A stretch of DNA of 64,000 nt, taken from the NCBI RefSeq assembly GCF_004217555.1, contig NZ_SHKW01000001.1:3224001-3288000 (forward strand), in the 5' to 3' direction. This document shows positions 8,577 through 17,765 of the stretch, piece by piece. The DNA comes from Edaphobacter modestus. GTDB taxonomy: Bacteria; Acidobacteriota; Terriglobia; Terriglobales; Acidobacteriaceae. Every line of letters begins with the position of its first letter. Within the stretch, counting starts at the first letter, position 1. The notes beneath the pieces are model-generated. The model was not told where the DNA came from. It did not search any database and was given only the letters and a program-made list of their open reading frames with translations. A program made the position numbers and the translations under genes.

Positions 8577-9029
8577 ATGTCTCCTACCGCTGTCCTCACG
8601 CCCGAGATTCCTTCAGAAGCCGAAGCTGTGCTCGCCAAGCAGACCAAGGAGATCCTCGCCCCGCGCATAGGAAAGAATGCGTCGCTCGATCTGCGCGCTA
8701 TGAATTTCGCATCGGAGCCAACGGTGAAAATACCAGCTTCAGCGGCGCGTCTTCTGGTCCAGATCCTGGATGAAATGAGCCGTGGCAACGCTGTCAAAAT
8801 CGTGCCGGTTCATGCGGAACTTACGACACAGGAGGCAGCGGACCTGCTGAACGTATCGCGTCCAACTCTGATCCAGATGCTTGACCAAGGGCATATCCCG
8901 TTCCGAAAGGTGGGAACGCATCGGCGCATCTCATTTGCGAAGGCTATGGAGTACAAGAGAAAGCTCGAATCAGACCGAAAGGCCGCACTCGCCGAATTGG
9001 TGGCCTACGATCAGGAGATCGGCCTCTGA
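8577..9029 (+). CDS. HTH (excisionase-family) antitoxin
   Basis: 150 residues. Residues about 82-110 carry LTTQEAADLLNVSRPTLIQMLDQGHIPFRKVGTHRRI-like sequence, a MerR/excisionase-type helix-turn-helix (HTH_17) with its wing. The N-terminal half is a charged dimerisation or toxin-contact region without a known fold. The PIN-domain gene begins 3 bp after the stop, the arrangement of HTH/PIN toxin-antitoxin modules in which this protein represses the operon and neutralises the nuclease. AGAGGTGAACC gives a good ribosome-binding site before ATG 8577. The pair lies between the tRNA and repeat R2 and may stabilise the region. Confidence 0.8.
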   Translation: MSPTAVLTPEIPSEAEAVLAKQTKEILAPRIGKNASLDLRAMNFASEPTVKIPASAARLLVQILDEMSRGNAVKIVPVHAELTTQEAADLLNVSRPTLIQMLDQGHIPFRKVGTHRRISFAKAMEYKRKLESDRKAALAELVAYDQEIGL

Positions 9030-9032
9030 TCC

Positions 9033-9563
9033 ATGCCGCCATTCACTGCCTTTCTTGATGCCAACATTCTCTATCCCGCCGAACTCCGGAGCTTTTTGAT
9101 GTTCCTGGCAGTGCCGGGGATCTTTCGCGCCCGATGGTCTGACGATGTTCATGAGGAGTGGATCTCGAACCTGCTCGAGAGGCGTCCGGACCTAACTAGA
9201 AGTCAGCTCGAACGCACACGGCAACTGATGGACAAGCACGCTCCCGATGCCCTAGTTACCGGATACCGGCAATTAGTGTCGGCTCTGAATCTACCCGACC
9301 CCGATGACCGACATGTCCTGGCTGCTGTCGTCCGCGGCGGTGCTAGCGTGATTGTCACCAACAATACCAAGGACTTTCCTGCCGAGGCGCTTGAGGAGTT
9401 CGAGATTGAAGCGCAAACTCCAGACGAGTTCATTCACCACCTTATCGACTTGTACCCCGGCGAGATACTACAAGCCGCCGAGACCCATCGAGCGAGTCTT
9501 TCGCAATCCGCCGAAGACTCGCGAAGAATACTTAAGCACACTCGAAAGACAGGGGCTGATTGA
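9033..9563 (+). CDS. PIN-domain toxin with C-terminal frameshift
   Basis: 176 residues as encoded. FLDANILYP near the N-terminus supplies the first PIN aspartate, DPDDRHVLAAVVRGGAS the second acidic cluster, and IVTNNTKDFP the third, so the ribonuclease core looks intact. The last 29 residues are abnormal. From about 9499, the +1 frame reads FRNPPKTREEYLSTLERQGL and continues to a stop at 9604-9606, the tail normally found in this toxin group. Removing one T from CTTT at 9498-9501 restores a 190-residue protein. Either the toxin is damaged, or this is a sequencing or slippage site. The tail is outside the catalytic core, so residual activity is possible. Confidence 0.75.
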   Translation: MPPFTAFLDANILYPAELRSFLMFLAVPGIFRARWSDDVHEEWISNLLERRPDLTRSQLERTRQLMDKHAPDALVTGYRQLVSALNLPDPDDRHVLAAVVRGGASVIVTNNTKDFPAEALEEFEIEAQTPDEFIHHLIDLYPGEILQAAETHRASLSQSAEDSRRILKHTRKTGAD

Positions 9564-9606
9564 ATCTGTGAAGGCGCTTAGGGCTGTTTGGACTGCAGAG
9601 GCGTAA

Positions 9607-10050
9607 GTCGCCTTAAGCTCATCAGGGGAAGCGCTCGGAAATCTAGAAAGCTCCCTCAAGAATTGCGCGGAATCATTGCCGCTAATAGGGGCTCGCAGCG
9701 CGCAACGCCAGAAGTAAGCTCGCTTTGATCGAAGAACCCTCATCTAACCAGATTTCGCGAACAAAGGGAGGGAGCCTCTCTGGATCTCGTTGGGGTAGGT
9801 CTTGTCCAAAACGTAGGACACATGGACACTATTGAGATCTATCAGCCAGCGACTGATGGGGGAATCAGAAAGGCATGTTTTCACAATATTGGTTGATGAT
9901 CATATTAGCGGTCGCGCGGCTTCGATCACGCTCATCAGTCACGGACGGCATTATCGCGCAGAGTTCGTGGTATAACCCATTGAGAAGTGAGGTATCTCGT
10001 GACTGCATAATCTCACACCTTATGCGGTTCATTCGTGCCTTGAGTAGCTA
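9607..10050. other. Non-coding scar region
   Basis: No convincing gene in either direction. Short frames here have poor composition and no recognisable motif. The region separates the toxin gene from repeat R2 and probably consists of decayed sequence. Confidence 0.5.
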
Positions 10051-10159
10051 CACACGTCAGCTGTTTCGCTTAAACAGAACTGCCCTAAATTACCCTCCCT
10101 CGGCTACTTAGGATTACGCCCGATTGCGGTCACATTTCTTGTATTATCATAGACTTACA
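10051..10159. repeat. Dispersed repeat R2 (diverged partial copy)
   Basis: About 109 bp, alignable with the non-coding right part of R1 and R3. Shared blocks include CTGTTTCG, CTAAATTAC, GGCTACTTAGG (AGCTACTTAGG in R1) and CATAGACTTACA. It lacks both the transposase-coding left part and the tRNA-like right end, and it is clearly older or more diverged than R1 and R3. Same orientation as the other two. Confidence 0.55.
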
Positions 10160-10738
10160 GGGATATCCGGAAAGTCATTTGAACCAGGGCGTCGAGCTTA
10201 GCCGTTGCCGCCTTGCTTTTCTTCAAGCGCTTGAGTTCATCTTCGAGGTCAACCACAACCGCCTTTATTTCAGCTACTTCATCCAGCAAGGGTTGCATTT
10301 TCTTGCGAGGCCGCGACACGGCGGGTAGCAAAATCGATCGACCACGAGTAACGGCTGTCACCTTCTGGCGTTCCACATTGTTTGAGCATTCGGGCGTAGC
10401 TAGACGCGGAGCTAATTTTCGGAATCGTTGAGTCCGATCGGAGTTGATTACCGTTCGTGAGCGCTAAATACACTCGCGTTTTGCGTTCCGCCAAGTCCCA
10501 CCTTGGCGTGCCCGGCCAGCTTAGAAGAAAATAACGCTAAAGTCATTGCGCAGACGTGAATATCAAGCATCGCAGTCTTTGCGGTGACACTCATGCGTAC
10601 AAATGACTGGCGTTCATGTGGATGCTCTCCGACAATACACGCCCTATCCCCTATATCCAATCAAGCCACCCTTATCTTCGTTTGGCACAGATGTCCATAA
10701 AATGGTCTTACTACGCGCCGAGTACGGAGAGGAGACTC
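10160..10738. other. Intergenic, no supported gene
   Basis: A 73-codon minus-strand frame (10155-10376) has a lysine-rich heptad pattern but no homologue I know and overlaps R2. Nothing else is convincing. GCCAAGTCCCACCTTGGC near 10490 is a short imperfect palindrome. A purine-rich ribosome-binding site (GGAGAGGAG) for the next gene closes the region. Confidence 0.4.
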
Positions 10739-12172
10739 ATGAACTCTGGGACCAACCGGAAAGATTTCTGCAAACAGTTAGCATTGTCTTCACTTGCCGT
10801 GATAGGACATTCCATGCCCAAGCCGCCCGCCGCTCACGGCAGCGACAATCAAATCAACTGGGCTGGTTCCGTATCTCTCGCTGAACAATCTTTCGTTAGA
10901 TCAAACTCAATTCCCAATCAAAATCTAGTGATAAGCGTCAAAGATTATGGCGCAAAGGGTGACGGTATTACCGATGATACGGAACATATCCAACTCGCCA
11001 TGCAGTCTAATGCTCTCATCTTTTTCCCGTCCGGAAATTATCTCGTATCGAAGACGATTTACTTGCAGTCTCTCAAAAACGTTCATATTTGGGCAACTGG
11101 TGCGATTCTTACCAACACGACTCTAACCAAACATTTCTTCCAGATCGATCAATGTGAATTCGTGACAATTACTGGAGGCAAATACACGCGATCCGGTGTT
11201 CCCAGTGCTTCTTGGCCTACCGATCGACATTGTTTTTATTTCCTCAATTGCATGGACGTCGTTGTTCAGAATATTTTCATCGACGGCTCTCCGGGTATGG
11301 GGATTTGTATCGCGAATGGCATCAACGTCAAAATAGTCGATAACATCATCAAGAACACGACACGCGATGGCGTCTATAGCCACTATTCAGTAAATGTTCT
11401 TTACAGCGGAAACTATCTGGAGAACATCACGGACGACGCTCTAAGCATGCATGATTATGGATTCAACGCCGCCAAACATCGTATCCAAGCCCTTGGGTAT
11501 TCACAGGCTGGTAACAGTATTATCGCCAACAACAGAATCAAAAATACAATGCGCGGGATAGCATCGATCGGTTTGCAGTCGCTGATAATCACAGGCAATG
11601 TAATCGAACACGTTGTCAATTGTGGCATTGAGGTATTCAACACCCTTGAAAGTTTTGAAGGACCCGATGCACAGGTCCAGGATGTCGTGATCTCCGACAA
11701 TCTCGTTTCCTACGCATGCCTTAAGAGCCACAAAATCCTCGGGAAATTGCAAGGGGATAACAACCAAGGCGGGGCAGGAAAGGCCGCGATTACCGTAGGC
11801 TCTTTTGGAGCAGACTATCAATATGAAGTTGAAAACAAACGGCTCTCAAATATCTCCTTAACAGGAAATATGGTCAACCATTCGGCCGCCGATGCCTACT
11901 TTCTCAATAATATTGACGGCTTGGTCTTTAATAACAATACGGCGCGAAATTGCAACACTTCCCCGTTTCCGCCGTACACCGGCTATATCGTTGAGTGCTG
12001 GTCTTGTACTGACCTTTGCGGCTTCAACAATAACGTGATCGACAGCAATTCGCCTTCAAACGCCATCGCTGGATATCGAGTGCGAAATACAACTGGATCC
12101 ATAGGTGGCTGGATGGGGTCGAAGTATGTTGTATATCCCGGCTCTACAACAACACCCAAGGTTCTGTATTGA
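10739..12172 (+). CDS. Secreted right-handed beta-helix (pectate lyase-like) protein
   Basis: 477 residues from ATG 10739, which follows GGAGAGGAG at 5 nt. The N-terminus NRKDFCKQLALSSLAVIG resembles a degenerate twin-arginine signal (R-K-D-F), so export is likely. SVKDYGAKGDGITDDTEHIQLA at residues about 62-83 is the Pectate_lyase_3 entry motif shared by GH28, PL1-like and phage tail-spike beta helices. After it come many short NxI/NNxI strands typical of parallel beta-helix coils (for example VKIVDNIIKNT and IIANNRIKNTM). Such proteins cut or epimerise acidic polysaccharides. Lying beside an exopolysaccharide locus it could trim that polymer. The exact enzyme class is unknown. This gene is noticeably more AT-rich than the core genes to the right. 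Confidence 0.8.
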   Translation: MNSGTNRKDFCKQLALSSLAVIGHSMPKPPAAHGSDNQINWAGSVSLAEQSFVRSNSIPNQNLVISVKDYGAKGDGITDDTEHIQLAMQSNALIFFPSGNYLVSKTIYLQSLKNVHIWATGAILTNTTLTKHFFQIDQCEFVTITGGKYTRSGVPSASWPTDRHCFYFLNCMDVVVQNIFIDGSPGMGICIANGINVKIVDNIIKNTTRDGVYSHYSVNVLYSGNYLENITDDALSMHDYGFNAAKHRIQALGYSQAGNSIIANNRIKNTMRGIASIGLQSLIITGNVIEHVVNCGIEVFNTLESFEGPDAQVQDVVISDNLVSYACLKSHKILGKLQGDNNQGGAGKAAITVGSFGADYQYEVENKRLSNISLTGNMVNHSAADAYFLNNIDGLVFNNNTARNCNTSPFPPYTGYIVECWSCTDLCGFNNNVIDSNSPSNAIAGYRVRNTTGSIGGWMGSKYVVYPGSTTTPKVLY

Positions 12173-12254
12173 AGTTAGAAAGTGCTGCGTCCGGACATAT
12201 GAGGCTCACCCGCTCAATCGGACGGTAAACTAACCGAACAATTTCCAAACATCC

Positions 12255-12287
12255 CAAACAAGGTAATTCCGCGAATCACCTTGTTTG
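12255..12287. other. Inverted repeat CAAACAAGGT / ACCTTGTTTG
   Basis: Exact 10-bp arms at 12255-12264 and 12278-12287 with a 13-nt loop, between the beta-helix gene and the small membrane protein. It ends 6 bp before the next start. Lacking a T-run, it may be an operator or a translation-controlling hairpin rather than a terminator. Confidence 0.5.
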
Positions 12288-12292
12288 GTGTG

Positions 12293-12742
12293 ATGAGCCT
12301 CATTAGCTTGGCGCTATGGGCATCGGCGCTGGCATTCGGATATCTCTGTACGGCTGTCGGCTCAAGGTGTCCAGGACGTCGTAAACGCTTTGCGCGGGTG
12401 CGCCAAGAGGCGAGGACGACGGGTGTTGAAACCTCTGCCATCTTCGTCGCATTCGCGGTTGGTTTCTTAGTGACTACCGTGCTGACGTTGGTATTACTCC
12501 TCGGTTCTGCATATTGGGATGTCGTAAGGAGTACCGTTCAGTTGTGGAAAGCCTCAAATTTATGCCTAAGCGAAATGGCCCCTGCAAGGCCCAAGCAGAT
12601 AAGCTACAAAAAAACCGTCGCTCCAGTAAGAGCGGATCCCCAAGGGGAAAATCTGCTTAGTCTGCTGACTCCACCGCACGTAGTCGAGTCATCGGCGCCA
12701 CACGCTTCTCCAATGCGAAGACGGGTGCTACGCCATAGGTAA
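12293..12742 (+). CDS. Small hypothetical membrane protein
   Basis: About 149 residues from ATG 12293; GTG 12290 or TTG 12281 are alternatives. Two hydrophobic segments are seen (SLISLALWASALAFGYL at the N-terminus and FVAFAVGFLVTTVLTLVLLL near residues 55-75) around a strongly basic loop (RRKRFARVRQEAR). A polar tail ends in MRRRVLRHR. I do not recognise the family. A strong inverted repeat lies at its start. It sits between two secreted proteins, and no function can be inferred beyond membrane location. Confidence 0.45.
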   Translation: MSLISLALWASALAFGYLCTAVGSRCPGRRKRFARVRQEARTTGVETSAIFVAFAVGFLVTTVLTLVLLLGSAYWDVVRSTVQLWKASNLCLSEMAPARPKQISYKKTVAPVRADPQGENLLSLLTPPHVVESSAPHASPMRRRVLRHR

Positions 12743-12954
12743 TCACGAAGCTTATGGCAATAAGCGACTCCGCAATGCTGAAGGTCATATCTTGTGCCGA
12801 GACAAGCTCACAAGCCAAGGCGATAGGTGGAGAGAGCGTTCGTCCACGGGAAAAGGTTATCGGTAACTATCGGAGTGGGCTCAATTTAGCTGGTCGAACT
12901 AGGTGCCTCGTGATATTGCTAAAGTGCCTTTACAAAAGTATCCGAGGGTTATCC

Positions 12955-15900
12955 ATGACAAATAGCAAGACTTGTTTTTCTTTCTGCCGTCGAAACTCCA
13001 TATGCTTTTTAAACATTTTGTTGGCGATCGTCATTACCGCAGTCTTAGGATCAGTCCTCGGTTGCGCTAGTAGTGGAGCGAGCAGCACATCCCAAGCCAC
13101 ATCCCCCGCCAAAGTCGTCTATCCCCAGACGACGATCACAGCAGCGGTAGGACAAGCGATCACAGCCGACACCCCAACTGTTACGGGAACGGCTACATCC
13201 TATGCCGTCAGTCCGGCGCTTCCCGCAGGCTTGAGCCTGAACACTTCCACAGGAGCAATCTCCGGAACCCCAACCGCCGTCGCTACTCAGGCAACTTACA
13301 CCATCACCGCGAGTAACTCGGCCGGATCCACCTCCGCGACTATCCAGGTTACCGTCAACTCTGCAGTTGTACCTCCTTCCAACCTTGTCTATCCCCAGAC
13401 GACGATCACAGCAGCGGTAGGACAAGCGATCACAGCCGACACCCCAACTGTTACGGGAACGGCTACATCCTATGCCGTCAGTCCGGCGCTTCCCGCAGGC
13501 TTGAGCCTGAACACTTCCACAGGAGCAATCTCCGGCATGCCAACCGCCGCCGCTGCCCAGGCAACTTACACCATCACCGCGAGTAACTCGGCCGGATCCA
13601 CCTCCGCGACTATCCAGATTACAGTCAGCTCTGCAGTTGTACCTCCTTCCAGCCTGGTCTATCCCCAGACGACGATCACAGCAACGGTAGGACAAGCGAT
13701 CACAGCCGACACCCCCACTCTTACGGGAACGGTTACATCCTATGCCGTCAGTCCGGCGCTTCCCGCCGGCTTGAGCCTGAGCACTTCCACAGGAGTAATC
13801 TCCGGAACGCCCACTACTATTGCTGTCCAGGCGCCTTATACCGTCACCGCGAGTAACTCGGCCGGATCTACCTCAACGACTATCCAGATCGCCGTGAACG
13901 CGGCACTCGCCCTCCCTTCTAATCTGACCTATCCCCAGACGACGATTATTGCGACGGTTGGGCAGGCAATTATCTCTGACATTCCCGGCGTTACGGGAAC
14001 AGTGACGTCCTATGCTGCCACTCCGGCACTTCCCGCAGGCTTGAGCCTGAGCAGTTCCACGGGCGCCATCTCTGGAACGCCTACTGCCGTTACTGCTCAA
14101 GCAGCCTATACGGTTACCGCATCAAACTCGGCGGGAAGCACGACGGCAGTTGTGACGATAGCGGTAAACAAAGCCTTGGCGACTCTGCTCGACCTGGGTC
14201 ACTCTGCTCAAATCAAACTGCTGCGAACCACGACAACTCGTGTCCTCAGTCAGGACAACTCTGGTCACTGGGCACTGTGGGACTACACTTCGGGTACGGA
14301 ACTTGCCAGTGGCGATCAATATTTCCCCGGCCCCTCTGGGGCCCATACCTACCCATTTTACTGGCCAGTAGACATGGCTGGACAGACTGTCGCAATCGGA
14401 CAGACAAATGGGTTAGAGGTTCGTTCCTCATCCGACGGTCATCTTCTCTCCACCATCATCTCCCCCGCAATGATCGACCCAACTGATTCCACTGTGGGAA
14501 ATGCCTGGTGGAAGTTGGCTTCGGATGGCAGCTACATATGCGCTGGCTCCCAGGCAGGTCTCTCCGTCTGGGCACCCACCGGCCAACTCCTCGTCTCCCG
14601 TCAAGGAGACTACTCCGCCGCGAATACCTTTGCCGCGCCGGGCGAAGTGCGTGTTGCAGATGGGGCTGCGGGCGAGAACGTCGTCGAGACTATCTCAACT
14701 TCAACCGGAACATCTTCTATCGGTCCGGCATTCTCCGGGCAGTTCAACTCCTGGTTCCTCGATGGAGAGCGCTTCCTGACAAACACGGGCACCGCCGTCT
14801 GGACATATTCGAAATCCAGCGTCCAAGAGGCTATCGTTTCGTTCCCAACGGTCGAAAACCTGACCGGACAAGGAAACTGGGTTTGGACCTACGCGTCAAA
14901 CACCACCGGATCTCCGTTGGCAATCTATCCGGTCGGCGGAAACTCTCCTGCTGCAACCTACAACCTGAGCGCTTCCGCCGCAGTCATCCCTTCAGGAACG
15001 ACCATCGGTGTGCTTTCTTACGGAACTGCGGCGAGTAGCGTGATCGATCTGTCGGGTTCGACGCTGTCGAAGGCAGACTACACTCTACCCGTCGCGTTTC
15101 TGTCCGCGTATGCTGCAACCTCTACCTCTCAGTGGCTTGCGGGAAATACTCATGGAGTTGTCCTCGACGGATCAAGCTTGTCGACTACACCTCGCTACCT
15201 TGGACTGGGTATAGCCTGGAGCATCTCCGGTGCTGCAGGTAGGGCGGCAGTCGCCACCGCGAGCGGCAAAATCCTCTACTTCGATCCGGCCCTGAGCACG
15301 CCACAGGGAGCCATCAGCTTCTCGAGTTCGAAGATAGTGCTCTCATCGGACGGGACCGTGCTTGCCTCCGCGGCCAATGCAACCGATGCCCAATATGAGA
15401 CCGATCGAACTCTCAACTTCTACTCACTTCCGGCAAATACCCTAACCACTAGCATCCCCTACCAGTTTTTGCAGGGCACGCCGAATCTGTATGATTTCTC
15501 TCTCTCCAGTTCCGGCACGATGCTCGGTCAAGTTCTGGGAACATACAACGGGACAACATCAACCTATGTTCGGCAGGTCGCGCCGGTCAGCGGCGGACCC
15601 ACAGTATGGTCGGATAACCCACCCGATCCCAACAATGCAATCCAACTCTCGCCGGACGGTACCCTGATCGCCGTCTCAAGTGGCTCCGGTAGCTCAACTT
15701 CCGGTACGAACATCTTAAAAAACGGTCTGTTAGTCACGGCGGTTCCAGGTTGGGTAGTCGGCTGGATCGACGACAATCGAGTCCTCGTAAACAACTATGC
15801 AGCCTATACCAACGCCTATTCGAACTCTGCAATCTATGACGCCACAGGCACGAAACTTGCCACCACAACCCTCCCGGAGCTGCTGCGAATTCAGCCGGTT

Positions 15901-16062
15901 ACATCTGATCAGGTCTACTCTCCGGACCGCAACGCGATCTACTCTCTATCCACCGGGTTATCGACATGGACAGCAGCCGATAAATCGACAGGGATTGGAG
16001 CCGTGGCAGGCAGTTATGTGGTATTCGCCTCAGGGAGCCGAGTGTTGGTAGATAGCTTTTGA
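12955..16062 (+). CDS. Lipoprotein with four Ig-like repeats and a propeller-like domain
   Basis: 1035 residues from ATG 12955, with GAGGG at 5 nt; the open frame extends upstream but looks non-coding. A basic, cysteine-containing N-terminus is followed by a hydrophobic core and the lipobox VLGC, so it is a lipoprotein. Residues about 55-405 hold four 90-residue putative-Ig (He_PIG/cadherin-like) repeats, each with the signature LPAGLSLNTSTGAISGTPTA. The remaining 630 residues contain repeated short beta-rich units with LSPDGTLIAVSSG- and ILSSDGTVLAS-like blades, compatible with a WD40/quinoprotein-like propeller. It is probably an outer-surface protein that binds or displays on the envelope. 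The C-terminal fold is inferred, not proven. A stem-loop follows 60 bp after the stop. Confidence 0.8.
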   Translation: MTNSKTCFSFCRRNSICFLNILLAIVITAVLGSVLGCASSGASSTSQATSPAKVVYPQTTITAAVGQAITADTPTVTGTATSYAVSPALPAGLSLNTSTGAISGTPTAVATQATYTITASNSAGSTSATIQVTVNSAVVPPSNLVYPQTTITAAVGQAITADTPTVTGTATSYAVSPALPAGLSLNTSTGAISGMPTAAAAQATYTITASNSAGSTSATIQITVSSAVVPPSSLVYPQTTITATVGQAITADTPTLTGTVTSYAVSPALPAGLSLSTSTGVISGTPTTIAVQAPYTVTASNSAGSTSTTIQIAVNAALALPSNLTYPQTTIIATVGQAIISDIPGVTGTVTSYAATPALPAGLSLSSSTGAISGTPTAVTAQAAYTVTASNSAGSTTAVVTIAVNKALATLLDLGHSAQIKLLRTTTTRVLSQDNSGHWALWDYTSGTELASGDQYFPGPSGAHTYPFYWPVDMAGQTVAIGQTNGLEVRSSSDGHLLSTIISPAMIDPTDSTVGNAWWKLASDGSYICAGSQAGLSVWAPTGQLLVSRQGDYSAANTFAAPGEVRVADGAAGENVVETISTSTGTSSIGPAFSGQFNSWFLDGERFLTNTGTAVWTYSKSSVQEAIVSFPTVENLTGQGNWVWTYASNTTGSPLAIYPVGGNSPAATYNLSASAAVIPSGTTIGVLSYGTAASSVIDLSGSTLSKADYTLPVAFLSAYAATSTSQWLAGNTHGVVLDGSSLSTTPRYLGLGIAWSISGAAGRAAVATASGKILYFDPALSTPQGAISFSSSKIVLSSDGTVLASAANATDAQYETDRTLNFYSLPANTLTTSIPYQFLQGTPNLYDFSLSSSGTMLGQVLGTYNGTTSTYVRQVAPVSGGPTVWSDNPPDPNNAIQLSPDGTLIAVSSGSGSSTSGTNILKNGLLVTAVPGWVVGWIDDNRVLVNNYAAYTNAYSNSAIYDATGTKLATTTLPELLRIQPVTSDQVYSPDRNAIYSLSTGLSTWTAADKSTGIGAVAGSYVVFASGSRVLVDSF
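13117..14172 (+). repeat. Four tandem 270-bp coding repeats
   Basis: Units begin at 13117, 13387, 13657 and 13927, each starting with (T/C)CTATCCCCAGACGACGAT. Units 1 and 2 are nearly identical at DNA level, unit 3 differs at scattered sites, and unit 4 is most diverged. The in-frame period is 90 codons, so unequal crossing-over would change domain number without breaking the gene. This gradient suggests recent duplication at the N-terminal side. Confidence 0.9.
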
Positions 16063-16121
16063 TCCCGTGAAAGCCATTATTGACTACTGCTCGAACAAAA
16101 GCTGCTCCAACCATCAAAAGG

Positions 16122-16156
16122 GAACTGCCTGGAGAGTCAACCCTCCCAGGCGGTTC
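16122..16156 (+). terminator. Stem-loop after the Ig-repeat lipoprotein
   Basis: GAACTGCCTGG at 16122-16132 pairs with CCAGGCGGTTC at 16146-16156 (11 bp, one G-U). It lies 60 bp downstream of the lipoprotein stop. The following bases (GCTTCATC) are only weakly T-rich, so termination is likely but not certain. Confidence 0.5.
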
Positions 16157-16162
16157 GCTTCA

Positions 16163-16700
16163 TCAACGCAGCATGGTTGAAATCCATAACGCTTCTTACT
16201 TCTTCTCATCCGCCAACAAAGCACCAGCAGCCCAAAGCACCGGAGCTTGCCCATGGAAGTCTCCGTTCCGCCGCTTGCGGGCATAGTAGTAAGCGACATC
16301 ATCCTTCTTCCTGGTACCTGCGCATAATCCATATGCACCGAAAGCGTAACCCGCAGCGCACAAGGTCCACTCCGCGCATCTGGCCTTCACATTACTGTCC
16401 GAGCCGAAAATGGGCATAGGTCGCAGCGTCCAACATCATTTCAGCTTTGCGGAAGCGATTGGCGAGCGCCCTATATGTCTTCCAGTGCATCCCCTTGGGC
16501 CTAGGTGGAAGACCATCAGATACGGCTCCGGACCCGCCGAGTCGAACATGTAGCGTGTCTTTGCTACCCCACTTCCGCCCACTGCCCCAGCCGCCCATGA
16601 ACAACTCACTGTGAGATTTTCCGAAATCATTCTAGGCACGCCAGCGAAGCCCTGTTTTCGTCGACTGCGATTCGAAGCTGCTGAAACGAGACTCATCAGG
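16163..16700 (-). pseudogene. Decayed gene fragments
   Basis: Minus-strand frames contain short protein-like pieces that do not make a gene. One ends in KRRNGDFHGQAPVLWAAGALL (16196-16290), which looks like the C-terminal tail of an unidentified enzyme. Another (16392-16604) joins MGGWGSGRKWGSKDT, the start of a common uncharacterised bacterial protein (GGWGSGRRWG...), to LPPRPKGMHWKTYRALANRF from a different small protein. The chimeric join and early stops indicate deletion scars. Family identities are from memory and weak. Confidence 0.35.
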
Positions 16701-16796
16701 TATTAGCTTTACACTCCGAATCGGATGGAAGTTGGGGGAGGCACGACTGATGTAAGGGTACCTGTCGTTTGCCTCGCCGGATTGCGTCAAGCAAAA

Positions 16797-17576
16797 TTAC
16801 GGCTCTTTCACCACGCAGTATTGTTTGCCGACATAACCGGACGTGGGCGCCTGTGGTAAATAAACAAGTTTGCCGTTGAAATCCTTTGCCGCCGTGTTCG
16901 TGAATTGAATATCCGCCACTCTGGCAGAGCCGAGTGCGCGTCGGACAGCGCGTTCGGGCAGACAGTGCATTTGCATATGACGCTGCCCAAGACCCAGTGC
17001 ATCTTGAATTCTGGAACGGATACGAAGGATGTGGCGGACTCGAATCATTTGTGATGAGATATCCGGCGCCGCGAAAGAATCTTGAACTCCGAACACGAGT
17101 ACACCACCCGGCGCGAGCACTCTTACGAAGTCGCGGAGATACGGCTCCGAAAAGCCCCGAGGCACATGCTGGAGAACGATATTGCTGTAGATGAATGAGA
17201 AGCTTTCCTCAGCGAATGGCAGCCGTACGTCGGAGTGAACCACATACTGGCAGTGTGCGTATTGGTTGAAAGAGTCTGCTTTTTCGATCATCCGCCGCGA
17301 GATATCCATGCCTACACAAGAGGCAAAACGTCGCCCCAGAGCCTGCGTTAGGCGGCCAACACCGCACCCAAAATCCAACGCCGCACAGTCGAAATTGGGA
17401 ACGCAGCCGATGCCAGCCAGATGGCTCATGACGATCCCAATTTCGGCTTCTCCGGTGGCCATGAACTCCGAGTTATCCCACCTGCCATCGCCTCTGGAGG
17501 GATCGGTGAGAATGGCGCCGAACGCATCGCGCTCGGCGAGAGATTCCCAATCGTTCTTGAGCTTGTCGAGATTCAT
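16797..17576 (-). CDS. Class I SAM-dependent methyltransferase
   Basis: 259 residues. DFGCGVGRLTQALGRRF is motif I of a class I methyltransferase, VGMDISRRMIEKA the acidic loop, and IYSNIVLQHVPRGF with RVLAPGGVLVFGVQ the later motifs (Methyltransf_11/25 type). No signal or membrane segment is present, so it is cytosolic. It is the last gene of the minus-strand polysaccharide locus, 189 bp downstream of the epimerase-like gene. In that setting it probably methylates a sugar or caps the glycan. ATG 17576 fits the family length. The substrate is unknown. Confidence 0.82.
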   Translation of the reverse strand: MNLDKLKNDWESLAERDAFGAILTDPSRGDGRWDNSEFMATGEAEIGIVMSHLAGIGCVPNFDCAALDFGCGVGRLTQALGRRFASCVGMDISRRMIEKADSFNQYAHCQYVVHSDVRLPFAEESFSFIYSNIVLQHVPRGFSEPYLRDFVRVLAPGGVLVFGVQDSFAAPDISSQMIRVRHILRIRSRIQDALGLGQRHMQMHCLPERAVRRALGSARVADIQFTNTAAKDFNGKLVYLPQAPTSGYVGKQYCVVKEP

Positions 17577-17765
17577 CAGTTTCCAGTCACAATTCTCACT
17601 GATAGTGCCGTCCTTGGTCTATTTCGGAAATCAAACCTTGCGCCTCATCAAATTCCTCCGGACCTGCAGCTCGTTGGAGTTTTACGGCCCATCCGAGATG
17701 GATTTTCGGCGAACATGATGCCAGTTACACTTGGATCTAAGCGACTGAGTGAGTCGCATTTAGAT

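Noticed and set aside
10155-10376. 73-codon minus-strand frame with a lysine-rich heptad pattern
   Set aside because: Overlaps repeat R2, has no clear ribosome-binding site or known relatives; composition alone is not enough.
13117-14172. Regular 270-bp repeats considered as a CRISPR or satellite array
   Set aside because: Units are in frame, coding and without unique spacers; they are Ig-like protein repeats.
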